This document shows positions 1 to 11,726 of a stretch of DNA of 64,000 bases, piece by piece. Where the stretch lies: positions 372,001 to 436,000 of the forward strand of contig NZ_PNXY01000002.1 in the NCBI RefSeq assembly GCF_002879865.1, in the 5' to 3' direction. How positions within the stretch are numbered: the first letter of the stretch is position 1; the number at the start of each line of letters is the position of its first letter. A program made the position numbers and the translations under genes. Below the pieces are notes generated by a model. The model saw only the letters and a program-made list of their open reading frames with translations, was not told where the DNA came from and did no database searches. The DNA comes from Paraburkholderia rhynchosiae (GTDB taxonomy: Bacteria; Pseudomonadota; Gammaproteobacteria; Burkholderiales; Burkholderiaceae).

Positions 1-560
1 AGGTATACGCGGACCTCACTTTTGAGCGCGACCACATTAGCATCGCGTCTTTGGAAGGCATGGCGAGCCGAACGTTGACGTTAGGCAGCTTTTCAAAGTC
101 GCATGCAATGACCGGCTGGCGGCTAGGCTGGGTAATCGGGCCGGAGGCAGCGATCGATCATCTGGGTCGACTGGCACTTTGCATGTTGTATGGACTACCG
201 GGTTTCATCCAGCAAGCTGGATTGGCGGCGCTCGAACACCGTCGTTCCGTGATCGCGCAGATGAGAGACGTGTATCGCCGGCGGCGTGATGCCGTGTTTC
301 AGCGCCTGAATGCCGTTCAGAATCTTCAATGCCTGCTTCCAGAGGCGGGCATCTTCATGATGATCGACATTCGGGGAACGGGAATAGGCACACACGACTT
401 CACGTGGCAACTGCTCCGAGAGAAAGGCGTCTCTCTGCTCGATGCTAGTCGATTCGGTCCGACTGCAAACGGTTTCGTGAGGCTGGCACTAGTGGTGGAT
501 GAGCCGAAGCTGAATGAGGCCTGCAATCGGATCGAGGATTTCGTTCGGCGACGTCGCTAA
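1..560 (+). CDS. PLP-dependent aminotransferase, C-terminal part (5' end outside window)
   Basis: The reading frame is open from base 3 and ends at a TAA at 558-560, so the N-terminal half lies upstream of the window. The visible part contains the class I/II aminotransferase lysine motif GSFSKSHAMTGWRLGW, whose Lys would form the Schiff base with pyridoxal phosphate and whose following Arg contacts the phosphate. The sequence before it (DLTFE, then a GMASRT stretch) is what aspartate-aminotransferase-fold enzymes carry just upstream of that lysine. The C-terminal part keeps the small-domain pattern PEAGIFMMIDI and an FVRLAL stretch, where the substrate carboxylate-binding Arg is expected. Family-level identity is clear; the amino acid substrate cannot be told. 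It precedes the aldo/keto reductase by about 55 bp on the same strand. Confidence 0.9.
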   Translation, partial: VYADLTFERDHISIASLEGMASRTLTLGSFSKSHAMTGWRLGWVIGPEAAIDHLGRLALCMLYGLPGFIQQAGLAALEHRRSVIAQMRDVYRRRRDAVFQRLNAVQNLQCLLPEAGIFMMIDIRGTGIGTHDFTWQLLREKGVSLLDASRFGPTANGFVRLALVVDEPKLNEACNRIEDFVRRRR

Positions 561-584
561 CAATTCGCTCCGACCTACTGATAG

Positions 585-2678
<2,094 letters not shown>

Positions 2679-2747
2679 TGTGATGGTCTAATTTCCTCGG
2701 ACAGGTCGATAGGAGGACAATCCTGAATCGACGAGGAAAAACGATAG

Positions 2748-3625
<878 letters not shown>

Positions 3626-3652
3626 GGCGGATTCAACCGGTCCTCGCAACAC
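3626..3652 (+). repeat. IS30 left inverted repeat
   Basis: 27 bases beginning GGCGGATTCAACCGG; the exact reverse complement is found at 5052-5078. The end of the transposase reading frame lies inside this repeat. Confidence 0.9.
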
Positions 3653-5030
3653 TGCATTGTTGAACAGATTTTAGGTAGTCGTCCAGGGCTTCCGCAGGTG
3701 TCTTCCATCCAAGAGTTTTTCGCGGCCTTGAGTTCAACGTATTAGCAACGGCCTGGATCTCCCGGGCACTCCACCGGGACAGGTCTGTGCCTTTTGGAAA
3801 GTACTGTCGTAGAAGGCCATTAGTGTTTTCATTTGTACCACGCTGCCACGGGCTTTGCGGGTCGGCGAAGAATACTTTCACGCCAGACTCGATAGTGAAG
3901 CGGGCATGATCGGAAAGCTCCTTGCCACGATCCCATGTCAATGACCGCCATAACTCAGCAGGCAGGTCAGTCACAGTCCTCTTGAGTGCGTCGGCCATCG
4001 TGACGGCCCCGTAGCCGGCTAGCGCAGGCCCGTTCTTCGTGCGCGGAATCAACCCGTAGCCTTTCTCTCGAGGTAAATGCACAAGCATCGTGAAACGGCT
4101 TGATCTTTCCACTAGCGTACCGATGGCGGATCGATTCAGGCCAATTAGGAGGTCGCCTTCCCAATGGCCCGGCACCGCACGATCTTCCGCCTCAGCAGGC
4201 CGACTAGAAATCATCACCTGCTCACTGACATGCGCCCACGCCTTAGCACGCGCTCTCGCTCGAGGAACGCGCAACGCGCGCCCGGTGCGCAGGCAGCCCA
4301 CCAGCTCTCGCTTGAGTGCGCCGCGCCCTTGAATATAAAGCGCTTGATATATGGCTTCGTGGGAGATGCGCATCGATTCATCATCCGGGAAATCTACCTG
4401 CAACCGATTGGCAATTTGTTCGGGTGACCAGCCATTGACCCAAGTTCGATCGCCGCGATGGGGCTTATTTCGACCCTTAAACGGTGCCTGCCTAGGCCCA
4501 GCAATTGCACGGCCATTAGCGTCATGAACTTTGCCTTCCAGGCGCTCCTGTACATATTGACGCAGTCGTTCATTAGTCGCCAGCTTCGCTGGCTTCGGTC
4601 GTTTCGCGAATCGATCCGCCTTCCACTGCGCAACAGAGGCACGATACTCGAGAGACCCACTGCGCGTTGCAGCATTGCGAGTGAGTTCTCGCGAAACGGT
4701 AGATGGACTGCGTTCGATACGCCGAGCGATTTCGCGCACTCCGAGGCCTTGGACAGAGAGCAATGCTATCTCTTCTCGCTCAGGGAACGACAAGTATCGA
4801 CCAGCGATAGGTTTGGACATGAATAGGGGCATGCCGCCACGATAGCGGAACCAGCGCGAGCCCACTGCTTGGGATGCGCCTACCGCCTCCGCTGCCTTCT
4901 CGCTTGTAATGCCAGTCGCGATCTGTTGCCAAAAGCGACGCTCGATCCCGTTTCCAAGCGATGGCGCGCCCGGCGAGTACATCGCTGCTCGACCGGTCAA
5001 CCGATACACCTGCTTTGCACTTCGCACCAT
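3633..5030 (-). CDS. IS30-family transposase
   Basis: This is a 465-residue, apparently intact transposase. An N-terminal helix-turn-helix ([20 protein letters not shown]) precedes the IS30-type second HTH ([20 protein letters not shown]). The catalytic domain shows Asp in [10 protein letters not shown], Asp in [12 protein letters not shown] and Glu in [13 protein letters not shown], followed by the family hallmark YFPKGTDLS. The C-terminus ([19 protein letters not shown]) is also typical. It is the only complete transposase gene of this mosaic, so the element may still be mobile and able to act on the surrounding fragments. Confidence 0.95.
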   Translation of the reverse strand: MVRSAKQVYRLTGRAAMYSPGAPSLGNGIERRFWQQIATGITSEKAAEAVGASQAVGSRWFRYRGGMPLFMSKPIAGRYLSFPEREEIALLSVQGLGVREIARRIERSPSTVSRELTRNAATRSGSLEYRASVAQWKADRFAKRPKPAKLATNERLRQYVQERLEGKVHDANGRAIAGPRQAPFKGRNKPHRGDRTWVNGWSPEQIANRLQVDFPDDESMRISHEAIYQALYIQGRGALKRELVGCLRTGRALRVPRARARAKAWAHVSEQVMISSRPAEAEDRAVPGHWEGDLLIGLNRSAIGTLVERSSRFTMLVHLPREKGYGLIPRTKNGPALAGYGAVTMADALKRTVTDLPAELWRSLTWDRGKELSDHARFTIESGVKVFFADPQSPWQRGTNENTNGLLRQYFPKGTDLSRWSAREIQAVANTLNSRPRKTLGWKTPAEALDDYLKSVQQCSVARTG

Positions 5031-5051
5031 GCAACACCTCCTCAGTTAAAG

Positions 5052-5078
5052 GTGTTGCGAGGACCGGTTGAATCCGCC
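5052..5078 (-). repeat. IS30 right inverted repeat
   Basis: Exact reverse complement of 3626-3652, ending GGTTGAATCCGCC. It lies about 20 bases upstream of the transposase start. Confidence 0.9.
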
Positions 5079-5247
5079 TCCGCGATACATGGACGCCCGA
5101 AGCAACGGCGGCATTGAACAGCCGGGCTCCGTCAAAGCGCCGGCTATCAAATTCACCGGTTTCGTCTTCGATCCAGCACATCTGAAATACGCGCTTCGAG
5201 ATGTCGAGCCCGTAGGTCGTGGTAGCCCTGGTCGTTCCTCGCTTCAA
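5079..5247 (-). pseudogene. IS110-family transposase, N-terminal fragment
   Basis: The minus-strand frame starting at 5247 encodes TTYGLDISKRVFQMCW, the N-terminus of IS110-type DEDD transposases, in which the Asp of GLDIS is catalytic. It continues ETGEFDSRRFDG and then, at the IS30 inverted repeat, runs into IS30 sequence. Only about 55 IS110 residues remain. Because the other IS30 flank is an IS3 gene, IS30 seems to have joined two unrelated sequences, for example by an adjacent deletion. Confidence 0.75.
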
Positions 5248-5629
5248 AAACGGGAGCTAGCCGCGTCACTTTGGCATATCGAGGAAGGTCGCATCGGTAC
5301 AGACTTGGCTCCTGCGACTTCAGCACGCCCTTTCTTTCCCCGAGCGGAGGGCGGCGTTCATGCCATCTATCCACTTTGCCAGCTGACACCAGCGCCGCTC
5401 AGGGTGGTAGCTAGCAAGCGCGAAAGTCGCGGCGGTACGCCGCAGCGAGGCGCCCAGGCACAGCAGTTCCAGAACCTGGTGCTGCAGCGCCCAGCCAAAC
5501 TGGTGGTGCGGGCGGATGCAGCGGCAGGCGTGAAGACAGGTACGTCGGCATGACGGACAACGGAAACGCGGCTGAGGTCACAGTCGACACGACGGTCGGC
5601 CCTGCAGTCGTAACAACCGTGCCCCGTGC
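5248..5629. other. Unassigned debris between IS110 and IS630 fragments
   Basis: No intact gene is seen. The minus strand between about 5330 and 5560 can be read as HHQFGWALQHQVLELLCLGA followed by SLRRTAATF, which looks like a degraded helix-turn-helix transposase or IS accessory protein, but the frame is not supported by flanking homology. Otherwise nothing is recognised. Confidence 0.3.
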
Positions 5630-5990
5630 CCGCACGAGATGGCGCCGCGCCATACCAGCGAGCAGTTCGTGGCCTTCCTCACCGACGTTGTAGCCAGCCA
5701 GCGGCCCAAACAAGAGATCCATGTGATCTGCGACAACGTCAGCAGTCACAAGACCCCGCGCGTGCAAGATTTCCTGCGGCAACACCGAAACGTGCGGTTG
5801 CATTACACGCCGACCTATACCTCCTGGCTAAATCAGGTGGAGAACTGATTCTCGCGCATCCAGCGCGACGTGTTTGCGCGAGGCATCTTCACCACGGTAA
5901 AGGATCTGGAGCGCAAGCTGATGCGCTATATCCGCGAGCACAACAAGAATCCCAGGCCGATTAAATGGAAGTACGACGATCCATCGCGGC
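5630..5990 (+). pseudogene. IS630-family transposase, C-terminal fragment with nonsense mutation
   Basis: The frame from about 5639 reads APRHTSEQFVAFLTDVV, then the DDE segment EIHVICDNVSSHKT (second catalytic Asp) and TPTYTSWLNQVEN (catalytic Glu). The next codon, normally Trp in the NWFSRIQRDVF motif, is TGA at 5846-5848. Reading on past it gives FSRIQRDVFARGIFTTVKDL and the usual end IKWKYDDPSRRVR. The 5' half of the gene is gone. It belongs to a different IS630 subgroup from the copy at 1743, so the two are not halves of one element. Confidence 0.82.
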
Positions 5991-6108
5991 GAGTTCGATC
6001 AGTGCCATTTCAACGACGCAGTCGGCTAGTGGCCGTGATAAAGCGATCTTATCTCCTTCATCGCGCAAACTCACCCGTACAACCATCCTGCTAACGTGGA
6101 AGAGATCA

Positions 6109-7713
6109 TCAATCCCCGAACCACCATCGTTGATATGCTCGCCCGCCGTCAAGCTCCCATGCGCTGGAAATTGTTTTGGTATGCTTCACGTTGCTTCTGC
6201 GTGCGCTAACCTTGTTTGCGAAGAACGGAATCAAATAACCTCCGTCGTCGCTACAGATGGCTTGCATCTCTGCGTATATCTCAGAACGCCTTTTCTGATC
6301 GAGCATTGACTTCGCCGTCAGAAGAAGCGACTGAAACCTGTCATTGTGCCAGTGCGTATCATTCCACGCAGCGCCATCCTCAAAGAACTGCGAGAACACA
6401 ACGTCCGGTGTTGGTCTTTGCCCGGCGTTGACAACGACGAACGGCTTTTTTAACCACACATTTGACCAATAACCGTCAGCAGATTCCCGGACCACTCCGA
6501 TGTCGATCCCTGCCTTCGATGCGCCCTGCGCGAACAGAACTGCCATGTCTACGGCGCTAGCGCCTGCAGCATCACTTGTCGAAAGTTGAACCTTAAGCGA
6601 ATCGAGTCCTGCTTTTCGAAGATAGAACTTAGCCTTGTCGGGATCGTAGTGACGTTGCGGAATTTTCGCGGCGTAGGGCATGATCGGGCTCACTGGTTGA
6701 TCGTTTCCCACCGTCGCGTGACCGTTCATAATCTTCGCGACGATTTCTTCGCGATTTAACGCATATTTCAGCGCGAGTCGGACATTCGGATCCTTGAACG
6801 GCGATGACAGACAATTCATCGGCATCCCGTTGTAGCTACCGCCCGCGACCTCGTCGATTGCGACTGACCGATTGCGACTCAGAAGAGGTAAGATTCTCAG
6901 GTCAAGGCTTACGATGGCATCGGCCTCGTTGTTGAGCAGCGCCGTCTGCCTAGCGTTGACGTCGTTCAATACCATCAGGTGAAGCGCATCAAAGTACGCC
7001 TGGTCAGGTCTGTGATACCTGTCATGACGTGTTAGTTCTGCGCCTATACCGGGCTGGAAGCGGATAATTTTGTACGGTCCAGCGCCTATTCCCGATCCCC
7101 AGTCAATCCCGCCATTACCGTCTCCGGGCATGATCGGGAAGTGGTAGTCTGCCATGAGATAAGGTAGGTCTGCCATGCCGGCGCTCAGCTTGATAACGAC
7201 AACACCAACACCATCAGCGCTAATGTCCGCGATGTCCTTCAGGAGGGTCTTAGCGCCAGATGTGGAACCTGGCCGTCGATGGTAGTTAATTGAGGCTACG
7301 ACGTCGCTCGCAGTTAATGTCTTGCCGTTATGAAATTGCTGGCCGCGAAAGAGCTTGAACTTCCATACCTTGGCATCGGGCGACGACTCCCATGATTGAG
7401 CCGAGTCCGGCCCTACCTGGTTGGACGGAGTGATCTCAGTCAGGTATGTTCTAAATGCATACCCCAACTGGATCATGTACAGACTGGCTGTCGTTGCCGG
7501 ATCAAGCGAATCGGTCGTGCTGCCGTCGCTTAGCCCCGCGCGGAAGGTCCCTCCTTTTTTCGGCGTGGCGTATGCAGTTTGTGCCCACAAAGAAGGGGCA
7601 GTCGCACCTAGCCCGAACGCCCCGGATGTTTGCAAAAATTGTCTGCGGGAAACTTGGGATCTGGAGACGTCTCGCAAGAGAAGCTCCAGTTTATAGCCCA
7701 TTTCGTTATTCAT
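6109..7713 (-). CDS. ABC transporter substrate-binding protein, family 5 (peptide/opine-like)
   Basis: A 534-residue periplasmic binding protein. The N-terminus has a twin-arginine signal (SRRQFLQTSGAFGLG, cleavage near AQTAYA), so it is probably exported folded by Tat. The mature part begins KKGGTFRAGL and shows the family-5 pattern (KFKLFRGQQFHNGKTLTASDV, then LALKYALNREEIV). The start ATG at 7713 is preceded by GAGGAAAT. Family members bind peptides, nickel, opines or chelates such as EDTA for a DppBCDF-type importer. It is the last gene of a leftward operon with two permeases, a fused ATPase and an amidase, about 196 bp after the ATPase gene. Confidence 0.93.
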   Translation of the reverse strand: MNNEMGYKLELLLRDVSRSQVSRRQFLQTSGAFGLGATAPSLWAQTAYATPKKGGTFRAGLSDGSTTDSLDPATTASLYMIQLGYAFRTYLTEITPSNQVGPDSAQSWESSPDAKVWKFKLFRGQQFHNGKTLTASDVVASINYHRRPGSTSGAKTLLKDIADISADGVGVVVIKLSAGMADLPYLMADYHFPIMPGDGNGGIDWGSGIGAGPYKIIRFQPGIGAELTRHDRYHRPDQAYFDALHLMVLNDVNARQTALLNNEADAIVSLDLRILPLLSRNRSVAIDEVAGGSYNGMPMNCLSSPFKDPNVRLALKYALNREEIVAKIMNGHATVGNDQPVSPIMPYAAKIPQRHYDPDKAKFYLRKAGLDSLKVQLSTSDAAGASAVDMAVLFAQGASKAGIDIGVVRESADGYWSNVWLKKPFVVVNAGQRPTPDVVFSQFFEDGAAWNDTHWHNDRFQSLLLTAKSMLDQKRRSEIYAEMQAICSDDGGYLIPFFANKVSARRSNVKHTKTISSAWELDGGRAYQRWWFGD

Positions 7714-7909
7714 ATTTCCTCGTTGTGCGTAGACTGGATTGCGGGTTTTTGGAATGTGCGAGCTAAAGTGAAAAACAACCGTCTCTTACGTCCGGTCAAG
7801 CGCCGAGCGGATTGCTCATGCCGTTTCGCTCCAATTAGCGATGAAATTTCCCAACTTGCGCAGCTCCCTCTGGTTGAACCACGCCTATGGTCTGTATGAC
7901 CCGCGACGG

Positions 7910-9565
7910 TTAAACCGAAGACTTAAGTCTTGTGGAACCCTTCGGCCGCCTTTGACTGATCGTCGAGTCAAGCCATCCAGGGTCAGTTTGCGGAACTGAT
8001 GAAAGAAGCAATTCGGTGTAGGGAGCATATGGTGGGGCCATAATGGCCTCCTTGCTTCCCTGGTCAACTATTCGCCCATTCTGCATTACCACCACTTCGT
8101 CACTGATGGCTTTTACTACGCCGAGATCATGTGTAATGAAGATATACGTGACACCGAACTCCCTCTGCAGTTTCATCAGCAACTTAAGTACGCCCTCCTG
8201 CACGACCTGGTCGAGGGCTGAGGTGATTTCGTCGCAGATGATGAGCTCAGGACTAGCCGCAAGAGCACGGGCGATGCTTACGCGCTGCCTCTGGCCACCA
8301 GAAAGCTCAGATGGCCGACGCGAGGCGAAGCTATCATCGAGTTCAATTTTCTTGAGTAGATCTGACACTCGTCTGGATAGCTCGGGATCGGTGATTTTTG
8401 AATAGAACGCGAGCGGACGAGCAAGGATATCCCGCACGGTGTGATGCGGATTCAGTGCAGTATCGGCCATTTGATAAATCATCTGTACGCGGCGGAGCTG
8501 CTCGCGGGAGCGATTCACATAAGAACTAGGAAGAATTCGGTCTTCGAGCACAACCTCACCACTACTTGGAATCAGTAAACCTGCAATCACCCGAGCTATC
8601 GTGCTTTTACCCGATCCGCTTTCACCGACGATTGCAACAGTCCTCCCTTTGGGGATAGTCATGGTTATTTGATCAAGAACCTTGACGCTGCCGTAATGCG
8701 CCGAAACGCCTTCTAGTTTGAGAAAAACCTCTCGAGATTGATTGGCAACGAACGGTTTTTCCAGCGACCGTACAGCCCACAATGAGCGTGTGTACTCGTG
8801 TTTCGGCTCATCTATCATCTCTCTCGTGGGCGCTTCCTCTACGCATTTTCCCTTGTGAAGAACCATAAGACGTGTAGCCATTTGGGACACTATCGCGAGG
8901 TCATGCGTGACGAAAATAGCGGCCACGTGATAACGTTCAACGACATCCTTGATCGCGGCCAATACCTCAATCTGCGTCGTCACGTCGAGAGCGGTTGTGG
9001 GTTCATCAAAGATGATCAGATTCGGTTCCGGCGACATAGCCATCGCTGTCATCACTCGCTGCAGTTGACCGCCGGATACCTGGTGTGGATAGCGCCTGCC
9101 TATCTGTTCGGGTTCAGGAAGCAGTAACGCGCGAAACATATCCTTGGCATCCCGGGCCGCATTGCGACGGGTCTTGATGCCATGGACCACAGCACTTTCC
9201 ACTGTCTGCCGTATGAGTCTCTGCGATGGATTGAAGGAAGCTGCGGCGCTCTGGGCGACATAGGTGATTTGTGATCCGCGGATGTTCAGTCGCTCCGACT
9301 CCGACGCGGTGACAAGGTTTCTGTTCAAGAACTCGACCTTTCCGCTCACAATTCTGCACCCCGGCCGCACATAACCCATGGCTGCCAGCCCCAGCGTCGA
9401 CTTGCCTGAGCCCGATTCACCTATCAGACCTACGACTTCACCGCGATGTACACGAAGATCAATGTCGTCGATAATCCTATGCCATTGACCTTTGCTGAAA
9501 CCGTCAATCACAAGGCCTTCCACGTGAAGAATCACATCGCTTTCACTCAGGTTCCTATTGGTCAT
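7910..9565 (-). CDS. ABC transporter ATP-binding protein, two fused ATPase domains (DppD-DppF type)
   Basis: 551 residues with two complete nucleotide-binding domains. The first has Walker A GESGSGKSTLG, signature VSGGQLQRV and Walker B NLIIFDEPTTALD. The second has Walker A GESGSGKSTIA, signature LSGGQRQRV and Walker B ELIICDEITSALD. A short oligopeptide-transporter C-terminal extension follows. Such fusions replace the DppD/DppF pair and energise a peptide-type importer at the inner membrane. The ATG at 9565 is chosen because it has an AAGGAA ribosome binding site and an ATGA overlap with the stop of the upstream permease; the frame is open 13 codons further. Confidence 0.95.
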   Translation of the reverse strand: MTNRNLSESDVILHVEGLVIDGFSKGQWHRIIDDIDLRVHRGEVVGLIGESGSGKSTLGLAAMGYVRPGCRIVSGKVEFLNRNLVTASESERLNIRGSQITYVAQSAAASFNPSQRLIRQTVESAVVHGIKTRRNAARDAKDMFRALLLPEPEQIGRRYPHQVSGGQLQRVMTAMAMSPEPNLIIFDEPTTALDVTTQIEVLAAIKDVVERYHVAAIFVTHDLAIVSQMATRLMVLHKGKCVEEAPTREMIDEPKHEYTRSLWAVRSLEKPFVANQSREVFLKLEGVSAHYGSVKVLDQITMTIPKGRTVAIVGESGSGKSTIARVIAGLLIPSSGEVVLEDRILPSSYVNRSREQLRRVQMIYQMADTALNPHHTVRDILARPLAFYSKITDPELSRRVSDLLKKIELDDSFASRRPSELSGGQRQRVSIARALAASPELIICDEITSALDQVVQEGVLKLLMKLQREFGVTYIFITHDLGVVKAISDEVVVMQNGRIVDQGSKEAIMAPPYAPYTELLLSSVPQTDPGWLDSTISQRRPKGSTRLKSSV

Positions 9566-10479
9566 CGCGTTTCCTTCAATCCGCCAACGAGTTGAAGAGT
9601 CCAATCTATTATCAAATTCATCGAGATAGTCACCATGCCTATCGCGAACGCCGGAATGAGCGGCGTTAGCGCAAGCATGGGATCGCTATCCAGGAATCCC
9701 ACCAATGAAGCATTTTCCCGGACCATTGATCCCCAGTCCGCGGTTGGCGGTTGAATACCGACACCTAAAAATGAGAGCGCAGCGACGGTGAGAAAAACGT
9801 AGCAAAAGCGTATTCCAAACTCTGCTACAAGAGTCGGGATGATGTTGGGTAGAATTTCTCGCCGCATGACCCAAATCCAGCCTTCCCCCCGCAGACGGGC
9901 AACCTCGACAAATTCCATTGCTACAACGTTGACTGAAACGGCCCGAGTAAGACGATAGACCCGGGTGGCATCGAGAAAAGCAATGATCAGCACAAGGTTG
10001 AGTACTTTTGTACCGAATACGGACAGGAGCATCAGGGCGAAGATCAAAGTCGGGATTGCCATTAGGATGTCGTTCACGCGACTCATGATCTGATCTGTCC
10101 AGCCACCGCGGATCGCAGAAAGGGAACCGGCCGTCGCCCCAACGGAAAAGGAAAGCGTTGTGGTTGCTACTGCGATGAGGATGCTGTTTCGACCACCGAA
10201 AAGAAGGCGGCTAAAGACGTCTCGTCCCAACTGATCTGTACCTAACCAGAACTGGCTGCTCCAAGGTGCTAAAACGGCATCAAACGTTTGGGTTTGGCTG
10301 TAGGGTGCAATTATCGGGGCAAGGGCTGCTGCCGAGAAAACCAATAGAAGTATCGTCGTGGCGATCTTTACGTTCGCCGGCGACGAACACATCAAAGCGA
10401 TAATTCGGTCAGTACGAGAGTTCTGATCGAGACCACCCGACGAATCCGGCTGGGTTGACGCGTGATGGATTGTATTCAT
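9562..10479 (-). CDS. ABC transporter permease (DppC type)
   Basis: 305 residues. A DppC/OppC N-terminal transmembrane segment (ATTILLLVFSAAALAPIIAPYSQ) is followed by the LGTDQLGRDVFSRLLFGGR motif typical of these subunits. The inner-membrane permease domain contains the EAA loop (EVARLRGEGWIWVMRREILPN), which contacts the ATPase. It lies 3 bp downstream of the DppB-like gene and overlaps the ATPase gene by 4 bases, so translational coupling is likely. With its partner it forms the membrane channel of the importer. Confidence 0.94.
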   Translation of the reverse strand: MNTIHHASTQPDSSGGLDQNSRTDRIIALMCSSPANVKIATTILLLVFSAAALAPIIAPYSQTQTFDAVLAPWSSQFWLGTDQLGRDVFSRLLFGGRNSILIAVATTTLSFSVGATAGSLSAIRGGWTDQIMSRVNDILMAIPTLIFALMLLSVFGTKVLNLVLIIAFLDATRVYRLTRAVSVNVVAMEFVEVARLRGEGWIWVMRREILPNIIPTLVAEFGIRFCYVFLTVAALSFLGVGIQPPTADWGSMVRENASLVGFLDSDPMLALTPLIPAFAIGMVTISMNLIIDWTLQLVGGLKETR

Positions 10480-10482
10480 GAG

Positions 10483-11490
10483 TTATCTCGGATGCAGGAG
10501 CCTAGGATTGCATAGTATTGAAGCGACGTCAGCGAACAGGTTTAGGACGATATAGATACCACCAAAAAGAAGCGCGCAAGCTTGAACCACGGGAATGTCG
10601 CGGCTGGCCACAGAGTCCACCATTAACTGGCCCATGCCGGGGTAAACAAAAATCACTTCAATGATGACAACGCCAACTACCAGATAGGCGAGATTGAACG
10701 CGATGACGTTGGCGATCGCCGCAACTGCATTTGGAAGAATGTGCAATGCAATGATCCGCGTGCGCCGGAGACCCTTCAGGTTGGCCATCTCGACGTATGA
10801 TTGCGTCAAGAGCGAAACAATTGCAGTACGCGTCATTCTCATCATGTGAGCCGTCACAATGAGCGTCAGTGTGAGCGCTGGAAGGAGAGTGACATAAAAC
10901 CTATGTACGAGCGAGGAGTCGGGGCCAATTGACGCTATTGACGGAAAAATCCCGAGCTTCGAGCTCATGAAAAGAATCATGAGATACGCGATAAAGAACT
11001 CCGGAAACGAGATGGCGCCGAGTGTTATCAAATTCACTACTCTGTCGTACCAGGAATTTCGGTAGATCGCGGCCGTGATCCCAAGAACCAATGAAACCGG
11101 AACGGCTATGAGAGCGGTTAGACATGCGAGGAACAGGGTGTTGCCGAGACGAGGAAGCACGATTCCAGAAACCGATCGACCGCCCGTTGGCGACCATCCT
11201 GAGAAAGAGAATCCGAGGTCCCCGCGGCAGAGGTGTTCGATCCAATGCACGTACCGCAACGGCGATGGCTGAGCAAGTCCAAGTTGCGTTCGCAGCGCTG
11301 ACACTGTTTCTGGAGTGGCCGATTGTCCGAGTATGGCACTAGCGAAATCTCCCGGCAGCATTTGCACAGAAAAAAATATGACCATCGAAACTGCAAGTGC
11401 TGTCACCACGCCTAGCACGATTCGTTGCAGTAACAAGATCGAGAGTTTTCTCACGTCACTGTCCTTTATCCTGTTCCAACCTGTCGCCAT
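10483..11490 (-). CDS. ABC transporter permease (DppB type)
   Basis: 335 residues from the chosen ATG at 11490; the frame is open upstream to 11595, but that part (GHSEPRADEG) does not resemble the family. The protein begins with the conserved cytoplasmic/TM1 pattern LLQRIVLGVVTALAVSMVIF and then VQMLPGDFASAILG, and includes WIEHLCRGDLGFSFSGW. The EAA loop reads EMANLKGLRRTRIIALHILPN. Six transmembrane helices are expected. Gene order in the direction of transcription (amidase, permease B, permease C, fused ATPase, binding protein) is that of a dedicated nutrient uptake operon. Confidence 0.92.
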   Translation of the reverse strand: MATGWNRIKDSDVRKLSILLLQRIVLGVVTALAVSMVIFFSVQMLPGDFASAILGQSATPETVSALRTQLGLAQPSPLRYVHWIEHLCRGDLGFSFSGWSPTGGRSVSGIVLPRLGNTLFLACLTALIAVPVSLVLGITAAIYRNSWYDRVVNLITLGAISFPEFFIAYLMILFMSSKLGIFPSIASIGPDSSLVHRFYVTLLPALTLTLIVTAHMMRMTRTAIVSLLTQSYVEMANLKGLRRTRIIALHILPNAVAAIANVIAFNLAYLVVGVVIIEVIFVYPGMGQLMVDSVASRDIPVVQACALLFGGIYIVLNLFADVASILCNPRLLHPR

Positions 11491-11726
11491 TTGCCCGCGA
11501 GATAGTCGGTAAATGGCCTGTTTTGCTGCGTGCGAAGTTGGACCCTCGTCGGCTCTGGGCTCCGAGTGGCCCTTGGAACCAACTTCCCATGGCATACGAC
11601 GGCTTCCGGTCGAGACGTTCGAAGCCGTTCCGAGAGGTATCGCGAATGAGGGTGAGCCTCGGATCCGTGATTGAATTTCGTTTTTGGTTCATTCCATCAA
11701 GGCACTCCGCGGATAGCGGAAAATGA

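Larger units (their letters stand above)
3626..5078 (-). mobile_element. Intact IS30-family insertion sequence
   Basis: About 1.45 kb bounded by perfect 27-bp inverted repeats (3626-3652 and 5052-5078) and holding one full-length IS30 transposase gene on the minus strand. Left of it lies an IS3 orfB fragment, right of it an IS110 fragment. The flanks come from different genes and no target duplication is evident. Confidence 0.92.
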
